Below are positions 9,791-18,968 of a DNA stretch of 64,000 nt, piece after piece; the stretch's first letter is position 1, and each line of letters opens with the position of its first letter. A program made the translations under genes and the position numbers. This DNA is from Tanypteryx hageni (lineage: Eukaryota > Arthropoda > Insecta > Odonata > Petaluridae). Below the pieces are notes generated by a model, which saw only the letters and a list, made by a program, of their open reading frames with translations, had not been told where the DNA came from and did not search any database. The DNA is taken from contig CM054114.1 of NCBI GenBank assembly GCA_028673005.1, positions 11,687,108-11,751,107 of the forward strand, given 5' to 3'.

Positions 9791-11679
9791 AAACCGTTCA
9801 TCAGAAAAATCTGCATTTATTCGTAACATATTTTCAAAGTTATATGGATAGATGCAGGGAATATACCTACCTAGTGACACATTCTCGGAAGAAGTGTTCA
9901 GAAAAACGGATTACCTGAATAAAGTAATCGAACCAAGAAAAAATGTACGCCAAAAATATGATTTTTAAAAAAATACTACACATTCTACGTCGAAACAATG
10001 AATGAAAAATGTCTTTCACTCGCGCAATCGTTCCGCATCGTTCTCTCTTTCCGCGAATCCCAAAGAAACCACCAAAACCGAGCCTAAATGTTCGCTCGTG
10101 CGTGGCCGTTCCAGGTGTTGTCTCACCCCTCCGCCCCCAGATGTCTCTACGATCGCGGTGCATTGCAGTTTAAAGAGGTCTTATATTAAATTCTTTATCT
10201 TTCTCTCCAATCCCTGCGCAATGCTGCTATCCAGATGGAAGGAAATTCCTTCTCTTTCTCGCTAATGGAAACTTTCTTAGGACGCGTCATCGCGGCTGCC
10301 ATGGACACCACTGTTATTTCCTCCACTTGGGCGCCTTCTTCTCCGATCTGATAACTTCCTTAGGATTCGCGATCATTACATACGAAACCGCAAATTTCTC
10401 AGCAGCATCCGAGCAGAATCCCTCTACTTGGGACGGCGGGGAAAACATCTCGGTCCAACCTGTCGCGCCTTCAAACATCTCTTAGGCTTCGTATTGAAAC
10501 TCAAAAATCCTGTTTTTTCATCCTGAGATTTTGTCCTTCTGATAAATAACGCTGCAAATAATATCTGCGGATTTTCTTTTTGTTTGCAGGATGCATTTTA
10601 CTCTTTCTTCTTTGTGCACAGGCGTTTAACCAGGGCATCGAACCGGAGCCGAACCGAAAACCGAAAAAAAACGTTATTTTTTCTGGAGTGAAACCGAACC
10701 CGAACCGAAAAAATATATATTTTTCTGAACCCGAACCAAAACCGAAAACCGTTATTAATTTCGTTCCATTTTTTCGGTTCGCATAAACAGAGGGAGCGAA
10801 ATAAGGGTTTTTCCTTTTGCTTTAATATGATTATTTTGTTAAAGCCTCACTTTTCAACATCGAATAAGGCAAAGGCTATGGTTTTCCTAAGTCTTTGGAG
10901 AGATGCATCTTTGTGATAATATCGGTCGGTTCAATGGTGGGATTTTCCATGCATCTCAATACATAGATACGTCCTGCTGAGGTTTCCCAGAACCCTTTTA
11001 AACGAAGCTAGTGGAATGTAACTTAGTGGTACTTTGAAGACAGTCTTTGTTCCATCCCCCTGAGCCTACCCCGTGGAGTGTTCCGAGTAAAAATGTTTCA
11101 CGAGTTATAACTTGGATTTTGCTTAAATTTGTAGTTTATTGTCCCCATAAACTGTCATCCTTTCTCCAAATACACTGAACCCTTATATTCTGGTAGTCTT
11201 TCTCTAAAACTTATCCTGGAAGGATCGCTTCGCAGTCGTGCTTTTGTGGTATTTTTACTTATGTTATTCTTTGTTACAGATTAGTAAATTAATATTTATA
11301 TAGTGCATCTTAAACAAAACATGAACACATATTAGCATTCGTTGCGTTAAACTGAAGAGGGATTAAGGATTAATGCGAGTTTGTAATATTTAATGAAGTA
11401 TTTTGCCTAGTGCAAAAACGCGCATTAGAGACTCCGCTTGAAGAAAGTTCATGACGCGCTGAATATGTAAGTCTAATTTTCTTTCTATGTGTGTTTGATT
11501 TCAAGGGGAAATTTATTAGAGCGATATAAATTCGGTTTCGTCTCCATCTCCCCTGGAAAAACGTTTTAGTCTATGTCCTGATATGCAGACATTTTTGGTT
11601 ATTATTTTTAAATATCTAAGTTATTGACGCAATATTTGCATGACCATAAAGATAAAAGATTGTCGATTAACATAGAATT
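9791..11679. other. non-coding stretch with CCGAACCGAAAA low-complexity block
   Basis: No gene recognised. 10000-10450 is richer in GC than its surroundings but shows no homologous frame. At 10640-10790 the sequence is built from irregular CCGAACCGAAAA units ending in TTTTTCGGTTCG, so an open frame there encodes only low-complexity PNRK/PEPK. The remainder up to the LTR is AT-rich. Confidence 0.5.
11675..11679 (+). repeat. target-site duplication GAATT (BEL element, left)
   Basis: GAATT precedes the LTR starting TGTGGC at 11680 and recurs after the other LTR at 17046-17050. Five bases is a usual duplication length for BEL/Pao. Confidence 0.85.
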
Positions 11680-11956
11680 TGTGGCATGCACATCGACTGA
11701 TATCAAATCAGAAGGGCCGGTTAAACAAAGGTTAAATTGAAATAATGATTAACACGTATGCAAAATAGTGGACTGTATAATTAACGTAGTCTAGAGGTTC
11801 TACACACACAAAACACAAGCACCGTAGTCCGCAACTCGTCGTCTGTATTCTCTGTCCTCTCTCTCGAGCGTCTCAGCACACACTGTCGTCTCTGCCGTGC
11901 GTAAATTCTTCGAAGCTTCGCTTCACCCAAACAAAAGAGTTTTATAAACCGCAACA
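11680..11956 (-). repeat. 3' LTR of BEL/Pao element
   Basis: 277 bp. Read on the minus strand it begins TGTTGCGGTTTATAAAAC and ends GCATGCCACA (TG...CA). It includes the 30-bp segment with CACACTGTCGTCTCTGCC that the other LTR lacks. The TTTATAAAAC near the start could act as the promoter TATA element. Confidence 0.92.
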
Positions 11957-11975
11957 TAAGCTCCCCCCGTTGAAT
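11957..11975 (-). promoter_or_regulatory. polypurine tract of BEL/Pao element
   Basis: The minus strand reads AACGGGGGGAGCTTA directly before the 3' LTR, the expected primer site for plus-strand DNA synthesis. Confidence 0.8.
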
Positions 11976-12045
11976 TTTACAAAATTCAAAACAATTAACA
12001 TATTACATTGCACTACTAAATACTATTAAACACTTTATAAGCACA

Positions 12046-15000
12046 TTAGTGTAGGGGTAAAATAATCAATTTATGTATAGGTCTCTTTACAATGCCGGTG
12101 GGAGTTTTCATGCTGGCTACTCGAACCAGCCCATCTTCTCCCGGAAATACTTCCTGGATGACTGCAATCCTCCAAGAAAGTGGGGGTAGGTTGTCCTCCT
12201 TGACCAGAAACACGTTCCCAGGTTTAAGATTCTTCTGTTCCGAACGCCATTTTCTTCTCTGCTGAAGTGATGTTAGGTAATCCATGGACCATCTCTTCCA
12301 TAACTGCTGCGTCACCTGTTGAATATGCTGCCATCTGGAAAGATGCTTCAGCGACACATCAGACAGACTAGGCTCAGGGAAGGAGGTTAAAGGACTACCA
12401 ATGAGGAAATGACCAGGGGTAACATAACTCGGATCATTAGGGTCGTCGGATAAGACTGTAATAGGTCTGGAGTTTAAGCAAGCTTCTATTTGTGCGAGAA
12501 GGGTTGACAGCTCCTCGAAAGTAAAAATGGAGATTCCCGTTACTCGTTTTAAATGATACTTCATTGATCGCACCCCAGCTTCCCATAATCCTCCAAAGTG
12601 TGGAGAACTGGGAGGAATAAAATGCCATTTGATTTCTCGTTTATAATCTGCTTGCTGGCCTATCTTCAGGCAGATGTTAACTGCTAGCCGTAATTCAGAC
12701 GTCGTCAAAATGCCTCCTTGTTTATTTTCTGGGTACTTGGCATTGTGATGGAATCTCAGGCAATATGCAACTACTCTCTGAAGTCGGAAAAGCGATGAAT
12801 ATCGATTAGTTATGTCATCTATGACTGGTTGAGTTGCCATCGCTGTAAGTGCTGATGCCCGTTGCTCTCCCTTAGCTGCAAGCTCCTGAATCTGGGCTAC
12901 TCTGTTTGCTACAAACGTTTTCCCTCGCGCAGCTGGCGCTGCCAGCCATGATAGGACAATTGTTGAGTCTGTCCACAACATTGTCTTGGAAATATCTAAA
13001 TTCAAAATAGGTGCTACTTTGTTTACCAGTCGAGCAAGCAACAATGCTCCACACAATTCCAGTTGAGGGATCGTGATACATTTTACTGGTGCCACCTTTG
13101 ATTTTGAACACAGTAATTTTCTTACTACCTCCCCATGTTGAGACACTGAGCGCAGGTATAAACAAGCACCATAAGCTCTTTCACTTGCATCTGAAAACCC
13201 ATGTAATTGTATGTTTAACAGGATTCCTTTGGCTAACACACGTCGTTCGATTGGAATGTTCTTAACTTCAGGGAGAAGTGAACACAGTTTCTTCCAGTCT
13301 GCTAATAACTCAGTTGTAAGACATTCATCCCATTGTAGATTACACTGCCATAATTGCTGTAGAAACATTTTATATATAATAACAATGGGACTTACTAGCC
13401 CAAGCGGGTCAAAAATAGATGCAATCACAGAAGACACTGTACGTTTAGTGACAGGTGAGTTTGGCTGATCGCTTAACAACATCGAGGATGATGATGGTGT
13501 CTTGATAGCAATTAAAAACATGTCTTGCGTTGGATCCCATAATAACCCAAGTCTTTTGACTTCATTAATGCTGTCAAACTGTCTTGGCAGTTCCGTTTCT
13601 CTGTATTCTGGTGGGACGGCTTCCAGAATGGCAGAAAGATTAGAGCAAAACTTTCTCAACTGAAAGCCACCGGTACTGAGTATATCTATCAATTCCTGTT
13701 GCAATTGAAGCGCTTCCTTGCAGTTGTTTGCCCCGCAGAGCACATCATCAATGTAAAAGTCTCTTCGCAATACTTCAGCAGCGTGAAGGTATCTGACTGC
13801 TTCTTCCTCAGCTAATTGCTGAAGACATCTCGTTGCAAGAAACGGAGCTGACGCCGTACCATATGTGAGAGTGGTGAGCTCATAGATGTTCACTGGATCT
13901 GTAGATGATCTTCTCCAGAGAATGCGCTGGAGTCCGGTATCGTCAGCATGCACCTGGACCTGTCTATACATTTTAGCGATGTCTGCTGTAAACACAACTT
14001 CATGAGTTTTAAATCGTAGAACTATGGAACTCAGATCTTGCTGTAATGTGGCTCCCATTAACAGCGTATCATTGAGGGATGTTCCTGTAGTCGTCTTGGC
14101 GGAAGCATCAAAAACTACCCTCGTCTTGGTGGTGGAGCTAGCTTCTTTGATCACTGCATGGTTGGGCAAGTAAAACAATTCCCTCTGGTTGTTGGTTGCG
14201 TTGTCATCTAGCCTTTTCGTATGGCCAAGCTCTTCATACTCTTGAAGAAAGGCATTGTAAGTCTTACGCAAAGGTGGCTGTCTGTGTAGTCGGCGTTCCA
14301 ATTGTTGTAGTCGTGTGCTTGCCTGTTGATATGAGTCACCTAAATGTCCTACTCCCTGGCGGCGAGGCAATCGAACAATGAACCTGCCCGTAGAGTCTCT
14401 TCTGGTGTGTTCCTTGAAATGTTGTTCACATAACTCTTCCTCCCTCGTAGGTAATGGTTGAACCAGTTCCTCGATTTCCCAAAAACGTTGAAGTTGCTTA
14501 TCCAATACATTGTCTCTCCTAGTAAGGAATGATCGCTGTGAAGCATATCCTGAGGTCTCGCAGGGAAGCCTTCCAGCTAGGATGTATCCAAACTTGGTAT
14601 CTTGCAGAATTGGGTAGTTGCCAGTTCTGGTTCTTTGATCAGGGCATAAGAACTGAAGGTAGAACTCCGCACCTATTAGAAGATCTATCTTGCTTGGCTC
14701 GTTGAACTTGTCGTCGGCTAACACAATATCTGAAGTTATACCCCAATCCTTGTAATCAATGAAAGTTGAGGGAACGTTGTCTGTTATCTTCTGAAGAATG
14801 GAACAATTGAGGTTGACCTTGAAGTCATTTGTTCTTGAATGGACACCTACATTAACACTGTGCGTGGTACCTGCAGTCGCATCCCCGATACCTTGTATCG
14901 GAATTACATCTCGAATTTTCTTTAAATTGAGTAGTCTAACCATCTCGTCAGTAATGAAGTTGCTTTGTGAGCAACTATCGAGAAGAGCGCGGCATTGATG

Positions 15001-16413
15001 AAGTCTACCTAATGAGTCCTCCACATTTACAATAACTGTCGACAATAACACCTGCTTAATCAGTCGTGATTTTAAGGCAGAGTAACTTCCCAATGTCCTT
15101 GAATCGTTCTCTAATTGGTTGGGGCTGACGTTCCTGAAGTGGTCACTAGTTGAGCCACATTGTAAGTGTGGTCGTTCATTCCTGTAAGGCAATTTCGTTG
15201 TCACCGGTCTCTCAAAATGAAGCAGCGTATTGTGTTTCCTATCACACTTCCGACAGTTGCCTGATTGGCACTCCTTAACGCTATGAAAAGCCTTTAGACA
15301 GTTAAAGCATAATTTGTTTTGCTTAACACACTCTATTCGTTGTTGTACACTAGCATTAGCAAAGGATAAACATTTCTGTAACCCATGATTTTGCTCATAA
15401 TACGGGCACAATGTACTATTGCTCGTCGTCATAAAGGAACTAGATGACCTGGTCTTGTTCAATTTGAATTCAGATTCAACTGGTTTGTATATATTGCGGC
15501 CGCAAGCCTTAACTGGTTGACTGGGTTGCAATAATTCTAACGTTTGACATTTTTGTTCTAGGAATTTAATAAACTCCTCTAATTTGGGAAAGTCATGTAA
15601 CACTGATGTAGTCTCCCACTCCTTTCTGATAGAAGGGCCCAAATGGTCTAGAGTGAATTGCATAAGCATTATTTCATGCAATGGTGTTTCTAGGCTTAAA
15701 GCTTCAAGTGCATTTAAATTGCTTGATAAATGATTAACTACTTGTCTCAACTCTGTAGCTGCATCATCGCTAGCCTTCATGGGCGTCAACAAAGCCTTAA
15801 CATGCTTGGATGCAATGAATTTTGGATTGTTGTATCTCTGACATATGAGGTTCCATGCAACACTAAAATTTTCATTTGACACTGTCAAATTCTGTAACAA
15901 TGCACGCGGTTCATCCTGTAAGGATGAAATCAAATAATAAAACCTTTGAATACCTGGAAGTGCTGGATTGGCTACAATCAAACTTTCAAACATGTCTCTG
16001 AACTGTATCCATTGTGTATAACAGCCAGAAAATTGAGGTAATTGTACTGTGGGAAGTTTCACACTGTTATTATGAACCGGTGTGTTCGCACTTCCTACTC
16101 TACTATTTTCACTGGGAAGTGACCTATTGTCAGCTTCTTCTAGAAGAGTATTAATTTTTGCTTTCAAATCCCAAAAATTATTCTCGAAAATGTCTCTGTC
16201 AGCAGCATGGTCTTCCTCGTCGTCATAAATTTCTAACTTATTCTGAACCTCATCATATCTCTCCCAGATGTTTGTCAAAGGCACAGCTCTAGCACGTATA
16301 AGATTTAAATTTAAACCTGGCTGAAACTGCTCTACGTAAGTTATAATTCGTGTTAAACTACTCTTAGCTAAACCTCGTTGTTTAATGAGTAACTTTCTCT
16401 CGCTTGATTCCAT
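12046..16413 (-). CDS. BEL/Pao gag-pol polyprotein with deleted integrase core
   Basis: 1455-residue polyprotein. Residues 1-300 are the gag-like region with the DUF1759 block (QLPQFSGCYTQWIQFRDMF, about 125-145). Zinc knuckles follow at C369-C372-H377-C382 and C387-C390-H394-H399. The aspartic protease (DUF1758) has D479 in ALLDSCSQ and the GAEFY block near 578. The reverse transcriptase has D811 (TADIAKMYRQV) and YIDD at 887-890. RNase H keeps D1075 (GFSDAS), E1119 (PQLELCGA) and D1149 (WTDST). The integrase is only a remnant: PHFGGLWEAG with the last catalytic acid E1278. The zinc-binding region, both catalytic aspartates and the segment after RNase H are missing, with joins near residues 1183-1195 and 1250-1260. 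A DUF5641 tail closes the protein (1365-1455). Family members usually have several hundred more residues. The frame is uninterrupted from ATG 16413 to the stop. Confidence 0.94.
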   Translation of the reverse strand: MESSERKLLIKQRGLAKSSLTRIITYVEQFQPGLNLNLIRARAVPLTNIWERYDEVQNKLEIYDDEEDHAADRDIFENNFWDLKAKINTLLEEADNRSLPSENSRVGSANTPVHNNSVKLPTVQLPQFSGCYTQWIQFRDMFESLIVANPALPGIQRFYYLISSLQDEPRALLQNLTVSNENFSVAWNLICQRYNNPKFIASKHVKALLTPMKASDDAATELRQVVNHLSSNLNALEALSLETPLHEIMLMQFTLDHLGPSIRKEWETTSVLHDFPKLEEFIKFLEQKCQTLELLQPSQPVKACGRNIYKPVESEFKLNKTRSSSSFMTTSNSTLCPYYEQNHGLQKCLSFANASVQQRIECVKQNKLCFNCLKAFHSVKECQSGNCRKCDRKHNTLLHFERPVTTKLPYRNERPHLQCGSTSDHFRNVSPNQLENDSRTLGSYSALKSRLIKQVLLSTVIVNVEDSLGRLHQCRALLDSCSQSNFITDEMVRLLNLKKIRDVIPIQGIGDATAGTTHSVNVGVHSRTNDFKVNLNCSILQKITDNVPSTFIDYKDWGITSDIVLADDKFNEPSKIDLLIGAEFYLQFLCPDQRTRTGNYPILQDTKFGYILAGRLPCETSGYASQRSFLTRRDNVLDKQLQRFWEIEELVQPLPTREEELCEQHFKEHTRRDSTGRFIVRLPRRQGVGHLGDSYQQASTRLQQLERRLHRQPPLRKTYNAFLQEYEELGHTKRLDDNATNNQRELFYLPNHAVIKEASSTTKTRVVFDASAKTTTGTSLNDTLLMGATLQQDLSSIVLRFKTHEVVFTADIAKMYRQVQVHADDTGLQRILWRRSSTDPVNIYELTTLTYGTASAPFLATRCLQQLAEEEAVRYLHAAEVLRRDFYIDDVLCGANNCKEALQLQQELIDILSTGGFQLRKFCSNLSAILEAVPPEYRETELPRQFDSINEVKRLGLLWDPTQDMFLIAIKTPSSSSMLLSDQPNSPVTKRTVSSVIASIFDPLGLVSPIVIIYKMFLQQLWQCNLQWDECLTTELLADWKKLCSLLPEVKNIPIERRVLAKGILLNIQLHGFSDASERAYGACLYLRSVSQHGEVVRKLLCSKSKVAPVKCITIPQLELCGALLLARLVNKVAPILNLDISKTMLWTDSTIVLSWLAAPAARGKTFVANRVAQIQELAAKGEQRASALTAMATQPVIDDITNRYSSLFRLQRVVAYCLRFHHNAKYPENKQGGILTTSELRLAVNICLKIGQQADYKREIKWHFIPPSSPHFGGLWEAGVRSMKYHLKRVTGISIFTFEELSTLLAQIEACLNSRPITVLSDDPNDPSYVTPGHFLIGSPLTSFPEPSLSDVSLKHLSRWQHIQQVTQQLWKRWSMDYLTSLQQRRKWRSEQKNLKPGNVFLVKEDNLPPLSWRIAVIQEVFPGEDGLVRVASMKTPTGIVKRPIHKLIILPLH

Positions 16414-16415
16414 GA

Positions 16416-16700
16416 TTACATAACATATACAATGTAAGGCAGGGTAAATATGTATGGGAAAGGATTAGAGCCGTCAAAGTCTGTCTGACCTGGATGATGC
16501 GTAGACAATGTTGAATTTGGAACAAAGTAGGATGAATCTGCTGGGCGCCGTCTGGTCTGGACTGGAAACCACGGTCGGCGGCAGGCAGCTCTTACGTCAT
16601 CCACCCCGCGCAGTTGGTAGCCTGGTAACACTCGCGGAGCCGGCGTGCCTTCTGACCTTGAACGCACCTTTCGCCCGATAACTCGTCTTTCTTGAGCCAA
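16416..16700 (-). CDS. short leader open frame upstream of gag-pol
   Basis: A 94-residue frame lies between the primer-binding site and the polyprotein. Its TAA (16418-16416) is only two bases before the gag-pol ATG. It is arginine-rich at the N-terminus and hydrophobic at the end (FPYIFTLPYIVYVM). No homology is recognised. It may be a translated upstream frame that allows reinitiation at gag-pol, or simply open leader sequence. Confidence 0.3.
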   Translation of the reverse strand: MAQERRVIGRKVRSRSEGTPAPRVLPGYQLRGVDDVRAACRRPWFPVQTRRRPADSSYFVPNSTLSTHHPGQTDFDGSNPFPYIFTLPYIVYVM

Positions 16701-16779
16701 TGCACACGAGTTTTATATCAAAGATTTCTCAAAACTAGATGCTTGAAACCAATACTAAATATTAATTTAGCACGAAGAT

Positions 16780-16798
16780 CCGGCCCGAAGGACCAAAA
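16780..16798 (-). promoter_or_regulatory. candidate primer-binding site of BEL/Pao element
   Basis: Directly inside the 5' LTR the minus strand reads TTTTGGTCCTTCGGGCCGG. The TGG start, two or three bases from the LTR, is as expected for a tRNA 3' end complement. The tRNA was not identified. Confidence 0.6.
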
Positions 16799-17045
16799 TG
16801 TGGCATGCACATCGACTGATATCAAATCAGAAGGGCCGGTTAAACAAAGGTTAAATTTAAATAATGATTAACACGTATGCAAAATAGTGGACTGTATAAT
16901 TAACGTAGTCTAAAGGTTCTACACACACAAAACACAAGCACCGTAGTCCGCAACTCGTCGTCTGTATTCTCTGTTCTCTCTCTCGAACGTCTCAGCCTTC
17001 GAAGCTTCGCTTCACCCAAACAAAAGAGTTTTATAAACCGCAACA
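16799..17045 (-). repeat. 5' LTR of BEL/Pao element
   Basis: 247 bp. Same termini as the 3' LTR (TGTTGC...GCCACA on the minus strand) but 30 bp shorter between CTCAGC and TTCGAAGC. The substitutions seen are G/T, G/A, C/T and G/A single changes. Confidence 0.92.
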
Positions 17046-17050
17046 GAATT
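17046..17050 (+). repeat. target-site duplication GAATT (BEL element, right)
   Basis: Matches GAATT at 11675-11679. Confidence 0.85.
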
Positions 17051-17734
17051 TGATTTCTCAATCGCGTTTCTTCATAGATTTGTTTTTATTAATTGTATCA
17101 TTTCAGGTCCTTGATAACCGGTATAGTTGGATTCTATTGTTGTCAACATTCTCCTGCTTAATATATAAACATTTAAATAGGGAACTATTTTTTTCTAACC
17201 GTCCTAATCGTCTTCGATGAATCTGCCCGAGTTGTGAAGGAGGACGGTATAAATAGGGAAGGGGGGTGGGAATGCAAGTGAGAATGGGGATAAAGCAGAA
17301 AGAGAATATAAAATGCTATTCAACTTTAGGCTCGCACATAATAAATCCAGTTGTTGTATTTCAACTTCATTGAATTTCTCCTTCTTGGAAACGTATTACG
17401 GGCTCCTCTCCTGTCCTATACTTATTTCGGTTGATTACCGTTGAATTTCATCGGACATCTTCTTTATTATGTACACTCATTTCCAAAAGTATTCCAACAA
17501 TATGAGCGGTGTCGCTTTCGCGGCAGACTGAATTTTAACTTCCTATCCACCTGAATGTTATGTCAGTCGGTGAATATGTATTCCTGTCGTGACGCCGCCT
17601 CAGCCTTCAGGGATTATTATTGTGTAAAATACGACGCATTCTTGCGTATCGACCGGAGTTAAAAAAGATTATTCCGCGTCTTGGGCGATCGTTTGAACGC
17701 ACTAATATAATTCGCCGTTGTTATTTAACAGTCA
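17051..17734. other. non-coding stretch
   Basis: Nothing recognised. Contains a short G-rich/A-rich patch (17235-17300) and no coding homology. Confidence 0.45.
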
Positions 17735-18115
17735 TTCTTGCATCGTGATGACAGCGTAAGGAGGCCCATGGAATTGTTTTTTGTCCAAGTGAGGCGTTTT
17801 TGGAGTAGGGCGGAAGCAAACTCGCTGCGTAATTAGTTCTAATAGTAGAAGTACGAGTGCATTTACGAATTTCGATTCGAGGATTTTATCGGTTTTATCA
17901 AATCGATAGTATTTGTTACATAACGAAAATAGCGAAAGTGACAAGGCACAGCTCTCACAAATAGTCGAGATGTATACGTTTAAAAAAGTAAAAAAAAACA
18001 CTTGCAGTTTCTTCTTCCATTACTTGCTACTTGATAGCATTCTCTGTGTATCCAGGTTAAACACCGACGTAAGAAGTTGGTTTGGCTGACGGAATGCACG
18101 AGATTGTAATGCGGT
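17735..18115 (-). repeat. repeat family C (minus copy)
   Basis: Inverted partner of 57519-57880. Shared landmarks on the minus strand are CTCGTGCATTCCGTCAGCCA, CTTCTTACG, CTATCAAGTAGCAAGTAATG, ACCTTTTTAAACGTATA and GTTGTGCCTTGTCACTTTCG. Parts of the encoded open frame (FTFLNVYIST, ESCALSLSLF, SKFVN) are shared, but the frames diverge by indels. A repeat is therefore a better explanation than a gene. Confidence 0.7.
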
Positions 18116-18139
18116 ATATCTTTTTTATAATTCATTGAG

Positions 18140-18232
18140 TTAAATTGACGGACAGATGGATGAACGGACAGACGGACGGATGGACATCACGAAAATAATA
18201 GTGCTTTTCAGCAATGACGAAAAGCACTAGAA
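18140..18232 (-). repeat. repeat family E fragment with AGTGCTTTT hairpin
   Basis: ACGGACAGACGGACGGATGGACATCACG is followed by a hairpin of AGTGCTTTT and GAAAAGCACT (18199-18229), the reverse of the arrangement at 4.81 kb. Confidence 0.55.
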
Positions 18233-18234
18233 AC

Positions 18235-18530
18235 GGATAAGTGACAAAAGTAAATGCCCACTTCCGGTTGACCGATCTTTACCAAAAACTAATCAGCACT
18301 TTTTTCTTTAACAATAATGTCAAATATTAAATTTTATGTTGATCTGATTAATAGTTTTTGAGTTAGAGCACCCGCAAAATCCCGGTCACAGACACCCACA
18401 GACATCATCGAGAAAATAGCCAAAACGTGTTCAGGGGACCTTAAAACATGTATTTCCGTTGAAATCTCGAATTATATTTTTTCCTGAAAACAGTACTTTC
18501 TCTATGCTTCGTATATGGAGGAAGTAAAAA
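18235..18530 (-). repeat. A unit of the A-B repeat (minus copy, no B)
   Basis: Contains CCCACTTCCGGTTGACCGAT, AAAACTAATCAG, CATCGAGAAAATAGCCAAAA, CGTGTTCAGGGGACCTTAAA and TATGGAGGAAGTAAAAA, colinear with 43.48-43.79 kb read in reverse. It is not joined to a B unit. Confidence 0.72.
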
Positions 18531-18968
18531 ATGACATTTAAGTATTTTATGTTAACACGAGGAATTATAATGACACGACTCTTTATATTTTAATACGCTA
18601 AGTATATTAGCATACCAAGAGAATTTTTATCGCTCTCGAGATCAAAAGATACTGCAAAATTTCATCAGGATATATAACTTTTTCCATATATGTAGTCCCA
18701 ATATTCCGGCTGGATAAGGTGTTTCACATAATAGAATCCAAACAGCGGATAGATGGTAGAACGGACGAGGAGAAAGCATTATTATTAAAATTAGTGTATT
18801 GCTCGTCATATGACGGGTGCCAGTCGAAAAACCCGTTGTAAGGCTGGTAATCCTACTGAAACCATAAACCTTAAGTAATCTCATTATTATGGATAATTAC
18901 AAAATGAGTTTACTTTTCTATTGTAATTGCCCGTTGAAATTCAACGGGGAACTAAGAAATGAATAACA

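Larger units (their letters stand above)
11680..17045 (-). mobile_element. BEL/Pao LTR retrotransposon, nearly intact
   Basis: Minus-strand element bounded by two LTRs (11680-11956 and 16799-17045) and flanked by GAATT duplications. It contains a primer-binding-site candidate, a short leader frame, a gag-pol polyprotein of 1455 residues without stops, and a polypurine tract. LTR divergence is very low: about four substitutions over the shared bases plus one 30-bp indel. That implies a recent insertion. Despite the open frame, the integrase core is missing, so this copy would need an integrase supplied in trans. Confidence 0.93.

Noticed and set aside
10580..10786. Open frame rich in PNRK/PEPK
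   Set aside because: It is a translation of CCGAACCGAAAA low-complexity DNA.
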